Assembly (NCBI RefSeq): GCF_003710815.1 | Contig: NZ_RHHP01000023.1 | Span: forward strand, 150,344 to 214,343 | Reading direction: 5' to 3' | From: Brevibacillus centrosporus | Lineage (GTDB): Bacteria > Bacillota > Bacilli > Brevibacillales > Brevibacillaceae | DNA: 64,000 nt | Shown: in pieces, positions 42,362 to 51,457 of the stretch | How the letters are laid out: every line of letters starts with the position of its first letter | Position numbering within the stretch: position 1 is the stretch's first letter | Notes under the pieces: generated by a model | What the model saw: the letters and a program-made list of their open reading frames with translations, nothing else | What the model was told of the DNA's origin: nothing | Databases searched by the model: none | Position numbers and translations under genes: made by a program

Positions 42362-43567
42362 ATGACGAACAAGTGGGGATTGGATACCGCCATCATTCAT
42401 ACAGCACAAACGCCTTGCCAAAAGACAGGAGCTGTGGTGTCGGCGGTCGTTCCGGCTGTGGCCTACGCATTTCCTGACGCGGATGCGGTAGCGGCATGTG
42501 TTGCCGGGCAAAGGGAAGGCACGTACTACGGACGCTATGGAAACCCAACGATCCAGACATTGGAGGAAAAGATTGCTGCATTGGAAAATGGAGAAGCAGC
42601 TTTGGGCGTCAGCAGCGGGATGGCGGCCATTTCCGCGTCTTTGCTCGCTTTTCTCCAGCAAGGCGACCATGTCGTGTGTACGCGAGACGTCTATGGAGGA
42701 AGCCACAAGTTTCTCACGACGTTGGCCCCTTGCTACGGTATTCAAGCTGATTTTGTCGATTGCACCGATCTTGCGGCAGTGAAAAAGGCCTTTTTGCCCC
42801 AAACCAAGGTACTGTACCTCGAGACGCCATCGAACCCCTGCCTGACCGTTTTGGATATCACGGAATTGTCCCGGATCGCCCATGAGCGTGGGATCACAGT
42901 CATTGTGGATAATACGTTTATGACTCCCTATTTGCAAAGACCACTGGAGCTCGGAGCAGATGTCGTCGTGCACAGTGCCACGAAATATTTAAATGGACAT
43001 GGAGACGTGATTGCCGGATTTATCGTGGGCAAACAAGAGCTTATCCAATTCATGCGCAAGCACATCATGGGTGATTTGGGGCAAAACTTGAATGCCTGGG
43101 ATGCCTTTCTGATCCTGCGTGGCTTGAAAACATTGGGCCTGCGAGTCAGACAGCACGTCCAAAATGCGGAGGCAGTAGCGCAGTTTTTGGAGAAGCATCC
43201 TGCTATCAGCCGCGTATATTACCCGGGACTGGCTTCCCATCCGCAGCATGAGCTGGCGAAGCGGCAAATGGCGGGCATGGGAGGGATTGTTTCCTTCGAG
43301 GTCAAAGGGGGATACGAGGCAGCCAAATCTTTCATTAACGCCCTGCGCCTCGCTATGATATCGTTTAGTTTAGGAGACCCGGAAACGTTGGTGCAGCATC
43401 CGGCTTCCATGACGCATTTTTCCATTCCTCCAGAGGAGAGAGCCAAGTTCAACATCACGGACGGCCTGATTCGACTCTCTACGGGGTTAGAAGATGCAAA
43501 GGATATTATCGGAGATCTGGAGCAAGCACTTTCTCCTTTATTGACAGCTGCCGCTGCACATCAGTAG
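42362..43567 (+). CDS. Cys/Met-metabolism PLP enzyme (methionine gamma-lyase or cystathionine gamma-lyase type)
   Basis: 401 residues from ATG 42362 (AAGGAGAG upstream). PLP lysine K208 in SATKYLNGHGDVIAG; YYGRYGNPT and SSGMAAIS in the cofactor site; LETPSNPCL and STGLED family blocks. True methionine gamma-lyases usually carry cysteine in the Y-G-C loop; here it is YGG, so the precise reaction (methionine, cystathionine or homocysteine cleavage) is open. Driven by a sigma-54 promoter and followed by a matching activator remnant, suggesting an amino-acid degradation function. Confidence 0.9.
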   Translation: MTNKWGLDTAIIHTAQTPCQKTGAVVSAVVPAVAYAFPDADAVAACVAGQREGTYYGRYGNPTIQTLEEKIAALENGEAALGVSSGMAAISASLLAFLQQGDHVVCTRDVYGGSHKFLTTLAPCYGIQADFVDCTDLAAVKKAFLPQTKVLYLETPSNPCLTVLDITELSRIAHERGITVIVDNTFMTPYLQRPLELGADVVVHSATKYLNGHGDVIAGFIVGKQELIQFMRKHIMGDLGQNLNAWDAFLILRGLKTLGLRVRQHVQNAEAVAQFLEKHPAISRVYYPGLASHPQHELAKRQMAGMGGIVSFEVKGGYEAAKSFINALRLAMISFSLGDPETLVQHPASMTHFSIPPEERAKFNITDGLIRLSTGLEDAKDIIGDLEQALSPLLTAAAAHQ

Positions 43568-43598
43568 GGAATAGGAACGGAATGCAGGAGGGCCGATC

Positions 43599-44342
43599 AT
43601 GACCGAATTTTCCCGCATAGCGGATTTCATACAGTCATACGCAGACAATATTTCCAAGGTGCTGGGACTGGATGTCACCATTTTGGATGAACAGGGCATC
43701 CGTGTGAGCGGGACCGGCTACTACCAGGAACTCATTGGGCTGCCTGCACCGGAAGGATCGTTCTTTCGGATGATTTTGCAGACCGGGCAGCCGGGTATGA
43801 TTTTTGATATGAAAAAAAACGAGTCGCAGTGTATGAACTGCAAGTTTTTACAGCAATGCCGGGAGCTGGCCACGATCGGTTTTCCTGTGCACAAGCGGGA
43901 AAAGACAGTTGGAGTCATCGGGATCATCGGTTTCTCACCCGAACAAAAGGAAAAAATGCTGCATCACTCGGAAAAGTGGACGCCGTTTTTGCAGCATATC
44001 AGCTCTTTAATCGAGCACAAGCTGCTGGAGCTGGACGCCGAGCGGGAAAAGAGCTGCCACATCCAGGAGGAAGTTCCGGAAGCCTCTGCACCTCCTGTTT
44101 ATTTCGCACAGCTGATTGGGGCAGAAACGGGTTTGCGGGATGTGATAACCAAAGCGAAAAAAGTAACGAACAGCATCTCAACGGTTAGCCTGGAGCAAAT
44201 GCTGGCCGACTACGAGCGCTCCGTGCTGCAGCGATACTATGCAGACAGCTCTTTTGCTCAGGATAAGGCAGCCATCGCCAACGAGCTGAAAATCAGTTTG
44301 TCCACTCTTTATCGGAAGCTGGAGAAGTACGGATTGGAATAG
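43599..44342 (+). CDS. Sigma-54 activator-like regulator lacking the AAA+ domain
   Basis: 247 residues. The N-terminal ~145 are a sensor domain with a QCMNCKFLQQC cysteine cluster and FPVHKREKTVGVIGIIGF. Residues 168-196 (FAQLIGAETGLRDVITKAKKV) match the beginning of a sigma-54 activator ATPase domain. The sequence then passes directly, in frame at about residue 196 (near 44187), to the C-terminal Fis-type helix-turn-helix (SLEQMLADYERSVLQRYY, AIANELKISLSTLYRKLEKYG). Walker A, GAFTGA and the rest, about 200 residues, are absent. It may still bind DNA but cannot activate sigma-54 polymerase itself. Confidence 0.82.
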   Translation: MTEFSRIADFIQSYADNISKVLGLDVTILDEQGIRVSGTGYYQELIGLPAPEGSFFRMILQTGQPGMIFDMKKNESQCMNCKFLQQCRELATIGFPVHKREKTVGVIGIIGFSPEQKEKMLHHSEKWTPFLQHISSLIEHKLLELDAEREKSCHIQEEVPEASAPPVYFAQLIGAETGLRDVITKAKKVTNSISTVSLEQMLADYERSVLQRYYADSSFAQDKAAIANELKISLSTLYRKLEKYGLE

Positions 44343-44346
44343 GAAA

Positions 44347-44372
44347 GCCAGCTTTGCTCGAACAAAGCTGGC
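44347..44372 (+). terminator. First hairpin after the regulator gene
   Basis: GCCAGCTTTG / CAAAGCTGGC, perfect 10-bp stem, no T-run. Confidence 0.65.
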
Positions 44373-44384
44373 AGATAGACAGAG

Positions 44385-44412
44385 TAGAGCTGAACAATCA
44401 GCTCTATTTTTT
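44385..44412 (+). terminator. Terminator after the regulator gene
   Basis: TAGAGCTGA / TCAGCTCTA, four-base loop, TTTTTT. Confidence 0.9.
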
Positions 44413-44460
44413 GTGCAGAAAAGAGTTCCTTATGTAGCCTATTTCTCACCCAGCTTACAT

Positions 44461-45585
44461 TTACAATCGGGTCATCAAGCTGGCAAGCAATGCAGCTCGC
44501 ACGGGAAGCTGGTCGATCAGGATGTGCTCGTATTCGGCATGGGGGCCATCACCCATAGCGCCTAAGCCATCGAGCGTGGGTACTCCCAGGGCGGCCGTAA
44601 AATTTCCGTCGCTTCCGCCGCCGACATGCGCTTCGGTGAGGGTCATTTCCAGTTCATTGCCGCATTCCGTTGCGAGGTGGAACAGCTTTTCCGTCTGGGC
44701 TGTGCGCTCCATGGGAGGGCGGTTTACATTCCCCGTAATCTGCAGAGTAGTTCCTTCGAGAAAAGGAGTGGCTTGAGTGATGAGATCGCTTATTCTCTCG
44801 GCCTCTGACAGCCGGTTGATGCGCACGTCGATATCGAGAAGGGCGCTTTCTGCCACTACGTTGGTGCGATTCCCGCCGCTTGCTATGCCGACATTGATGG
44901 TTGTTCCTTTGCTGTAGTCAGTCAAGCCCTGCAAAAACAAGATCTGGTGGGCCATTTCTTCTACTGCGCTGATGCCCTCCTCATGGTGGTTTCCGGCGTG
45001 GGAGGCTTTGCCCTTGATGCTCATAGTAAAGTGGCCGACACCTTTGCGGGAAGTTTTTAAGGCTCCCGAATTTGCTACAGCAGGTTCAACGACCAATACA
45101 ACTTCACTTTTTCTGGCTTCAGCCTCGATGTATGCGCGCGAGCTGTCACTGCCTGTTTCCTCGTCACTGGTGCAAAGGAAAACGACTTTTTTCTGCAGGG
45201 CGACTCCGAGATCTTTGCATGCCTTCACAGCCCAAATCGCCTGGATGATCCCGCTTTTCATGTCCAGGATGCCGGGGCCGTATGCTTTGTTGCCTTCGAC
45301 CCGATAAGAGAGTCTCCCGATGTCCCAGACGGTGTCCATATGGCCGAGAATAAGAATTTGACTGTCTCCGTCCCCATAGGTAAAACGCAGATGGTTCCCG
45401 GTCGTATCCATCGGAATGACTTCGGCGGTAAGGCCAAGATGCTCAGCGAACAGGGATTGAAACACTTCACCGCAGCGGTCGACGGCTTGTTTGTCTTGCG
45501 TAGGGGACTCAGCTTTGACGACGCGTTCCACATCGGCCAAGATATGATCCTGATTCTCTTTCAAATAATGGAGCAGTCCCGACAT
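44461..45585 (-). CDS. M20 family metallopeptidase (carboxypeptidase G2-like)
   Basis: 374 residues from ATG 45585 with AGGAGGAA upstream. Dinuclear zinc motifs: LGHMDTVWD, GPGILDMKSGI, CTSDEETGS. GKASHAGNHHEEGISAVEE is the lid/dimerisation block, and the HVGGGSDGNF block lies near the end. Relatives remove C-terminal glutamate from folates and peptides. It is downstream of another M20 gene on the same strand, 36 bases apart, so the two form an operon opposite the peptide-import operon. Confidence 0.9.
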   Translation of the reverse strand: MSGLLHYLKENQDHILADVERVVKAESPTQDKQAVDRCGEVFQSLFAEHLGLTAEVIPMDTTGNHLRFTYGDGDSQILILGHMDTVWDIGRLSYRVEGNKAYGPGILDMKSGIIQAIWAVKACKDLGVALQKKVVFLCTSDEETGSDSSRAYIEAEARKSEVVLVVEPAVANSGALKTSRKGVGHFTMSIKGKASHAGNHHEEGISAVEEMAHQILFLQGLTDYSKGTTINVGIASGGNRTNVVAESALLDIDVRINRLSEAERISDLITQATPFLEGTTLQITGNVNRPPMERTAQTEKLFHLATECGNELEMTLTEAHVGGGSDGNFTAALGVPTLDGLGAMGDGPHAEYEHILIDQLPVRAALLASLMTRL

Positions 45586-45620
45586 AATCGCATTCCTCCT
45601 GTTTTTGTGTATAAGGTCTG

Positions 45621-46943
45621 TTAGGCATTCACTTTAGACAGAGGTAATTCGTGCGTATGCAACGCGCAGAGAGCCAGTGTTTTCACCGCAATTTTCATGA
45701 CCTCTTCGTCGATATCGAATTTTTCATTATGATGTCCGGCTGCAAGCGTGGTTCCAAACACGAGATAGGATGCGAGACCACCGATTTGCTTTACGCGCTC
45801 CATCAAATACGTGGCATCTTCTGAGCCGCCTGCTGATGTCGTATCCACGATCGAAGCGACATCCTTCACTTTGCTTGCCTGCGCCCGGATGTAGGGGAGC
45901 AGCTCCGGACTCGGGTCGCTGCTGCCTGCTTTGCCAACGATATCGATTTGGGACTCAACCCCGTACATCTTTGCCGAACCGTGGATGATGTCAATGGCGC
46001 GGGAGAGGATATACTCGTTCACTTCACTTGTGTCGCCTCGGGTTTCCAGCTTGAACGAGGCATGGTTCGGAATGATGTTTCGGCCGCTCCCTGCTTCCAG
46101 CACCCCAACGTTGATCCTGGAGTTGCCGCCGCTATGACGGGTGATGGAGTGCAAATTCATGACGGCTGACGCTGCAGCAAGCAGAGCGTTTCTCCCTTCT
46201 TCCGGATTACCGCCGGCATGCGAGGCGATACCGGTGTAGACTACATCCATTTTGGTAGTGGCCAGATAACCATGCGTTCCACAGACGACTTCTCGCAGGG
46301 GGACTCCAGTACCTACATGGCAGGCGAACAAGAAGTCAACATCATTGGCAACGCCGGCTTCCACCATGGCTTTTGCGCCGCGAACACCTTCCTCAGCAGG
46401 TTGAAAGATGAGCTTTACACGGCCGTGGAGTTCTTCTTTGCTTTGACTCAGGACGTAGGCCAGTCCCAACCCAATTGAGGTATGTGCGTCATGGCCGCAA
46501 GCATGCATCATTTTGTCGTTGATGGAAACGAACTCTCCTGCAGCTGGAGCGTGATCCAGGGCATGGGATTCTTGTAGATCGAGGGCATCCATATCTACGC
46601 GAAAGGCCACCGTGGGGCCAGGTCTGCCAGAGTCCAGAATCCCGACTACACCCGTAAAGCCACCCGACAAGAGCGGGATCCACTCTGCGACAGCTCCTTG
46701 TGAGAGGGCCCGTTGTTCCTGGGCTTTAAGAAATGCAAGGGGAGGCACACCCATTCGGGCATCCTCAGCAATGACTTCCCGCCCAGCTTTCACCTCAAAG
46801 CCCCATGAAGCAAGCTTGCTGGCCACCATGCTGGCCGTGCGAAATTCCACCCATCCTGATTCGGCGTACTTGTGGAAATCACGCCGCCATTCCTGGAGAG
46901 AGGGATACAGTTCTTCTACGAGACCATCTACCTGTCTTTCCAT
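45621..46943 (-). CDS. M20 amidohydrolase (AbgA/p-aminobenzoyl-glutamate hydrolase-like)
   Basis: 440 residues if started at ATG 46943, which has GGGGA at proper distance; an in-frame ATG at 46958 has none. Motifs: RVDMDALDLQESHA, HACGHDAHTSIG (metal-binding Cys-Gly-His), FQPAEEGVRGAKAM, and SGSSDP-like AGSSDPSPE. The C-terminal FGTTLAAGHHNEKFDIDE block is characteristic of aminoacyl-hydrolases such as AbgA. First gene of the minus-strand pair; shares a 200-base divergent control region with the dipeptidase gene. Confidence 0.88.
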   Translation of the reverse strand: MERQVDGLVEELYPSLQEWRRDFHKYAESGWVEFRTASMVASKLASWGFEVKAGREVIAEDARMGVPPLAFLKAQEQRALSQGAVAEWIPLLSGGFTGVVGILDSGRPGPTVAFRVDMDALDLQESHALDHAPAAGEFVSINDKMMHACGHDAHTSIGLGLAYVLSQSKEELHGRVKLIFQPAEEGVRGAKAMVEAGVANDVDFLFACHVGTGVPLREVVCGTHGYLATTKMDVVYTGIASHAGGNPEEGRNALLAAASAVMNLHSITRHSGGNSRINVGVLEAGSGRNIIPNHASFKLETRGDTSEVNEYILSRAIDIIHGSAKMYGVESQIDIVGKAGSSDPSPELLPYIRAQASKVKDVASIVDTTSAGGSEDATYLMERVKQIGGLASYLVFGTTLAAGHHNEKFDIDEEVMKIAVKTLALCALHTHELPLSKVNA

Positions 46944-46979
46944 CGTCAAATTCCCCATTTCGAGCTTGAATTTAAAGAA

Positions 46980-47128
46980 TGTTTTCTGAATTTTTCTCTT
47001 AATTAAATTTTAAGTGTTCTGCATTATTTCAACAAAACCTGCAAAACTACTAAAAATAATCTTTTTAAAATTTAGAATATTTAAAGTTGACACCAAAATC
47101 TAATTATTTTATAGTTTTTCTGAACAAT
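46980..47128. promoter_or_regulatory. Divergent control region: promoter and two CodY-like boxes
   Basis: Plus-strand promoter TTGACA (47087-47092), 17-base spacer, TATAGT (47110-47115). CodY-like 15-mers (consensus AATTTTCWGAAAATT) at 46980-46994 (TGTTTTCTGAATTTT) and 47114-47128 (GTTTTTCTGAACAAT), each 11/15. The second overlaps the -10 and the transcript start of the dipeptidase operon. Confidence 0.5.
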
Positions 47129-47161
47129 TAGCGAATATTTCTGTAAAAGGAGCTGACTTCT

Positions 47162-48511
47162 GTGCAGGACGTGTTTTCATTCATTGAGCAGAATAGGGAG
47201 ATGTACATTCGCTGGCTTCAGCAGATTTGCCAACAACCGAGTGTCGCTGCGCAAAATCGTGGCATGAAAGAAACGGCAAACATGGTAGAGCAATTTATCA
47301 CCCAGATCGGCGGGGAGTCAAAGCAACTAGAAACGTCCGGCTATCCAGTCGTGTACGGCGAGTTTCCTGGAGAGAGCGAGAAAACCTTGTCCTTTTACAA
47401 CCACTATGATGTGCAGCCGGAAGATCCACTCGATTTGTGGGAGTCTCCTCCTTTTGGAGCAGAAATTCGCGATGGTCGCATATACGCTCGTGGAGTGGCT
47501 GACAACAAAGGAAATCTCATGGCGCGCCTAGCTGCTGTCCATGCCTATACACAAGTAAGGGGAAAGCTGCCTACGCGTGTGAAGTTCATCGTAGAAGGGG
47601 AAGAAGAGATCGGCAGCGTTCACCTGGAAGAGTTTGTGGAAAGATATCACGATATGATCCAGGCTGATGGATGTATCTGGGAGTTTGGTTATAAAAATGC
47701 GGATGGACGCCCGCAGGTAAGTCTAGGTGTTAAAGGCATGTGCTACGTGGAACTGGTTTGTCGAGGTGCAAACACTGACCTTCATTCCGCCAATGCGGCA
47801 ATTATCGAAAACCCTGCCTGGAGATTGCTTTGGGCACTGAATACATTGAAGACACCGGATGAAAAGATTCAAATTAAAGGATTTTACGACAAGGTAGCGA
47901 CATTAAGCGATGACGATGCCGCGATGCTCGAGCAAATGATCTATAACGAGGAAAGTACGCTAGAAAAGCTGGGGCTGAAATCCTTCCTGCTTGACCTGTC
48001 AGGAATTCCTTTGAAGGAAAAGCTGATTTTCCAGCCGACATGCACCGTTTGCGGACTGGTTTCCGGCTATACGGGCACTGGCTCCAAAACAGTGCTGCCA
48101 GCAGAAGCGAGGGTCAAACTGGATTTCCGACTGGTGCCTGACCAAGATCCGCATGAAATCTTCAGCTTGCTGAGAGCGCACTTGGACGAGCATGGGTTCT
48201 CCGATATCGAGATGGAAGGCTTCACTCTGGAGCATCCTGCCCGCACCCCGCTTAACAATCCATTGACCCGTGCGGTAGTGAATACCGTCAAAGACATCTA
48301 CGGAATGGAGCCAACAATCATGCCGATGTCACCGGGTACAGGGCCCATGTACATACTGTGTCAAAATCTCGGAATTCCAGCGGTGTCAGTGGGAGTAGGC
48401 AATTTTGCTTCCAACAATCATGCGCCAAACGAAAATGTCATCATCGAAGACTATATTCAAGGCATCAAGCACATGGCTGCCATATTTGAGGAGTTCGCCA
48501 AGGAGGCTTAA
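47162..48511 (+). CDS. M20 family dipeptidase
   Basis: 449 residues from GTG 47162 (AAAAGGAGC upstream). Motifs: YNHYDVQPEDPLDLW, IYARGVADNKGNL, VEGEEEIGS, LKGMCYVELV-like VKGMCYVELVCRG, and a C-terminal MSPGTGPMY / NNHAPNENV. Cytosolic, cuts dipeptides after import. First gene of a probable operon: dipeptidase, amidohydrolase, peptide-binding protein, two permeases, two ATPases. Confidence 0.92.
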   Translation: MQDVFSFIEQNREMYIRWLQQICQQPSVAAQNRGMKETANMVEQFITQIGGESKQLETSGYPVVYGEFPGESEKTLSFYNHYDVQPEDPLDLWESPPFGAEIRDGRIYARGVADNKGNLMARLAAVHAYTQVRGKLPTRVKFIVEGEEEIGSVHLEEFVERYHDMIQADGCIWEFGYKNADGRPQVSLGVKGMCYVELVCRGANTDLHSANAAIIENPAWRLLWALNTLKTPDEKIQIKGFYDKVATLSDDDAAMLEQMIYNEESTLEKLGLKSFLLDLSGIPLKEKLIFQPTCTVCGLVSGYTGTGSKTVLPAEARVKLDFRLVPDQDPHEIFSLLRAHLDEHGFSDIEMEGFTLEHPARTPLNNPLTRAVVNTVKDIYGMEPTIMPMSPGTGPMYILCQNLGIPAVSVGVGNFASNNHAPNENVIIEDYIQGIKHMAAIFEEFAKEA

Positions 48512-48516
48512 AGAAT

Positions 48517-49719
48517 ATGGACACTATCCCCGTTTTGTACCGAAGCTCCGAGATTTTAGCGAAGGCAAGCTCGCTAAAGGAGGAAGTGATCACGTGGCGA
48601 CGGGATTTTCACCAAAATCCCGAGCTTGGTTTCGAGGAAGTGCGCACATCGGAACGCGTGGCTAAACACCTCGAAGGCCTAGGGCTTGAAGTGCGGCGAG
48701 GCATTGGGCGGACGGGAGTCGTCGGTTTATTGCGCGGCAGTCAGCCTGGACCTACGATCGGGCTTCGCGCGGATATGGACGCATTGCCCATTCAGGATCA
48801 AAAGGAATCGGCCTACCGTTCCACCGTACCGGGCAAGATGCACGCATGTGGACACGATGCGCATACCAGCATCCTGATGGGGGCAGCCCAGTTTCTTTCG
48901 CAGCAGGCGAGACCTGAAAAAGGCAATATCGCGTTCGTTTTCCAGCCGGCGGAAGAAGGGCTTGGCGGGGCGAGTGAAATGATCAAGGATGGGCTGTTGT
49001 CCGCGTACAACATCCAGGCGATGGCGGGGCTTCACGTTTTCCCTGGATTGCCGACTGGTCAGATCTCAGCAGTTCGAGGAGTTAGCTGTGCGGCTGCCGA
49101 CCGGATTCGCATCAATATTATCGGGCGAGGGGGCCATGCTGCACATCCACATCAAGCGGTCGATTCTGTTGCGGTGACGGCAGAGGTGCTTTCCGCCTTG
49201 CAGCACATCGCCAGCCGTCAGGTGAATCCGCTCGATCCCGTCGTCATTACTATCGGCCAAATTCAAGGGGGCAGCGCGAGCAACGTCATCGCTCCAGAAG
49301 TAGAGCTCTTGGGAACCGTGCGGACGCTGAATCCAGCCTTGCGAGAGCAAATGCCGGGCAAGATTGAAGCGGTAGTCAAAGGAGTGACGATGGCACTGGG
49401 AGCTTCCTACGAATTTGACTACCATTTTGGCTACCCATCCATCGTCAATGACGATCAAATGGTTGACCGGTTGCTCGTCACGTCTGATCAAGTGCTCGGT
49501 CACGGGAAATACCAGATGGTGACGCCTTCTATGGGCGGCGAGGATTTCTCGTACTATACAGAGCATGTGCCCGGTGTGTTTTTCCGCTTAGGTGTGGGCA
49601 ATCCGGAGAAGCAAACGCAGTATCCTCTGCATCATCCGATGTTCGATATCGATGAGGATGCCCTGCCTGTCGGAATCGCTATGCTTTCCGCACTAGCCCT
49701 GAACTACCTGGGCCAATAA
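48517..49719 (+). CDS. M20 amidohydrolase (hippurate hydrolase/aminoacylase-like)
   Basis: 400 residues from ATG 48517; AAGGAGG lies inside the preceding gene, five codons upstream, implying coupling. Motifs: RADMDALPIQD, HACGHDAHTSILMGAA, FQPAEEGLGGASEM, AGLHVFPGLPTGQ, GRGGHAAHPHQAVDS, SMGGEDFSYY and HHPMFDIDEDAL. Hydrolyses N-acyl amino acids or similar amides. Second step of intracellular processing in this operon. Confidence 0.93.
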   Translation: MDTIPVLYRSSEILAKASSLKEEVITWRRDFHQNPELGFEEVRTSERVAKHLEGLGLEVRRGIGRTGVVGLLRGSQPGPTIGLRADMDALPIQDQKESAYRSTVPGKMHACGHDAHTSILMGAAQFLSQQARPEKGNIAFVFQPAEEGLGGASEMIKDGLLSAYNIQAMAGLHVFPGLPTGQISAVRGVSCAAADRIRINIIGRGGHAAHPHQAVDSVAVTAEVLSALQHIASRQVNPLDPVVITIGQIQGGSASNVIAPEVELLGTVRTLNPALREQMPGKIEAVVKGVTMALGASYEFDYHFGYPSIVNDDQMVDRLLVTSDQVLGHGKYQMVTPSMGGEDFSYYTEHVPGVFFRLGVGNPEKQTQYPLHHPMFDIDEDALPVGIAMLSALALNYLGQ

Positions 49720-49781
49720 AAGAATGGTGGAGCTGTGAGTAAAAGAGAAAACAGAGCGAATAAAGAATAGGGGGCGTACAC

Positions 49782-51371
49782 ATGAAAAAACGTCTAGCTG
49801 GATTCGGGCTTGCCGCCATTTTGGCGCTGTCTACCGCAATCGTCGGCTGCAGCAGTCAATCATCGACCACAACGGCACCAAAACAGGAGCAAGCAGCCCA
49901 AGGAACCACTGCTCCTGCAGCGAACGATACAGGTGAAAAAGTCCTGACATTTGCCAGCGGCAGTGACATTGTCAGCTTCGATATTCACGACCACAACAAC
50001 ACTTCAACAGAAGCGGTTCATGTAAACATGTTCAACTATCTGGTTAAGAAGGATAAGAATCAAAAGGTTCAGCCTGATCTGGCGACTTCCTGGGAAATCG
50101 TCAACGACAAGACTTGGCGCTTCAAGCTGCGCGAAGGTGTAACCTTCCACAACGGAGATCCATTCACGGCAGAAGACGTGAAATTTACCCTGGAGCGGAT
50201 CGCCAAGGATCAGAAGCTGTTGGAATACGGCAACTACAAGCAAATTAAAGAAGTGAAAATCATTGACCCGCATACGGTTGAAATTATCACCAACGAATCG
50301 GAGCCCGTGCTGTTAAACCGGCTCTCCCGCCTCGGCTCAAGTATGCTGCCGTCTAAATACATCAAGGAAAAGGGCTGGGATGAATTCCTCAAAAATCCGG
50401 TTGGCACAGGGCCATACAAATTCCAGGAATGGAAGCGTGACGATCGCTTGATCCTGGTGAAAAACGATCAGTATTTCGGCGACAAGCCTAAATGGGACAA
50501 GCTAGTTTTCAGAGCGATACCTGAGGATGCGACTCGTGTGGCGGAGCTGATGACTGGCGGGGTAGACATCGCGGTGAACATTCCACCGAGCGACATGGAG
50601 CGGATCGAGAGCAATGAGGGCACACATGCGGTCACGGGACCGACGCAGCGGGTCATGCAGCTATCCTTGCGTACAACACCGGGAACCGTGACAGAAAATC
50701 CAAAAGTGCGGGAAGCGATTGACCTCGCCATTGATGAAAAAGCAATTGTGGACAACATTCTGGCAGGTGGCGGAACTCCTACGCGTACGCGCGTGACCGC
50801 AGGAAACTTTGGGGCTGACCCAGAGCTGTATGGCAAATCACTCTATGACCCGGAACGTGCGAAGCAGCTCCTCGCTGAAGCAGGCTACCCGAATGGTGTG
50901 GACATTTCTTTCAGCGCAACAAGCGGCCGCTATCTGAAGGACAAGGAGACTGCCGAGCTGATTCAGGCGATGCTGGCAGAAGCGGGCATTCGCGCCAAGC
51001 TGGATCTGTTGGAATGGAGCAAATTCAACGACACGTACAAAGCGAAAAAATTTGGTGAAGTGTTTATGATTTCCTACGCGAACTCCATGTTTGATGCTTC
51101 CTTGGCGTTCGACCGTCTGACGACCGAGCGTGCGAAAGGCGAGTCTGACTACAGCAACCCAGAGGTTGATAAGCTGCTGAAGGAAGCCGAAAAGAACATG
51201 AATCTGGATGAGCGTGCAAAGCAGTATGTAAAGGTACAGGAAATTATTGCGGAAGAACGCCCTCAAATCTACATGTACCAAATGAATGCAAACTACGGGG
51301 TAAGCGACAAAGTGAATTTCGAGCCTCGTTTGGATGAAATGCTTTTTGCGGATGAGGTCACCAAGAAGTAA
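49782..51371 (+). CDS. Peptide ABC importer, substrate-binding lipoprotein
   Basis: 529 residues. Lipoprotein signal with Cys23 (LSTAIVGCSSQ) and a Thr/Gln/Ala-rich linker. SBP family 5 (DppA/OppA) features: VQPDLATSWEIVNDKTWRFKL, GVTFHNGDPFTAEDVKFTLERI, NPVGTGPYKFQEW and VREAIDLAIDEKAI. A peptide or dipeptide ligand is expected from family and neighbours; the ligand cannot be read from the sequence. Confidence 0.93.
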   Translation: MKKRLAGFGLAAILALSTAIVGCSSQSSTTTAPKQEQAAQGTTAPAANDTGEKVLTFASGSDIVSFDIHDHNNTSTEAVHVNMFNYLVKKDKNQKVQPDLATSWEIVNDKTWRFKLREGVTFHNGDPFTAEDVKFTLERIAKDQKLLEYGNYKQIKEVKIIDPHTVEIITNESEPVLLNRLSRLGSSMLPSKYIKEKGWDEFLKNPVGTGPYKFQEWKRDDRLILVKNDQYFGDKPKWDKLVFRAIPEDATRVAELMTGGVDIAVNIPPSDMERIESNEGTHAVTGPTQRVMQLSLRTTPGTVTENPKVREAIDLAIDEKAIVDNILAGGGTPTRTRVTAGNFGADPELYGKSLYDPERAKQLLAEAGYPNGVDISFSATSGRYLKDKETAELIQAMLAEAGIRAKLDLLEWSKFNDTYKAKKFGEVFMISYANSMFDASLAFDRLTTERAKGESDYSNPEVDKLLKEAEKNMNLDERAKQYVKVQEIIAEERPQIYMYQMNANYGVSDKVNFEPRLDEMLFADEVTKK

Positions 51372-51394
51372 AAAGGAAACCAGGAAAGTACCCG

Positions 51395-51426
51395 GGAGGA
51401 GGTCTCTTCAAGCTGAGACCTCCTCC
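51395..51426 (+). other. mRNA stem-loop between binding-protein and permease genes
   Basis: Perfect 12-bp stem GGAGGAGGTCTC / GAGACCTCCTCC, eight-base loop, no T-run. Likely mRNA-stabilising or partially terminating, favouring the binding protein. Confidence 0.75.
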
Positions 51427-51457
51427 TGTATCCAAAAACTCTTGCGGAGGTGACACC

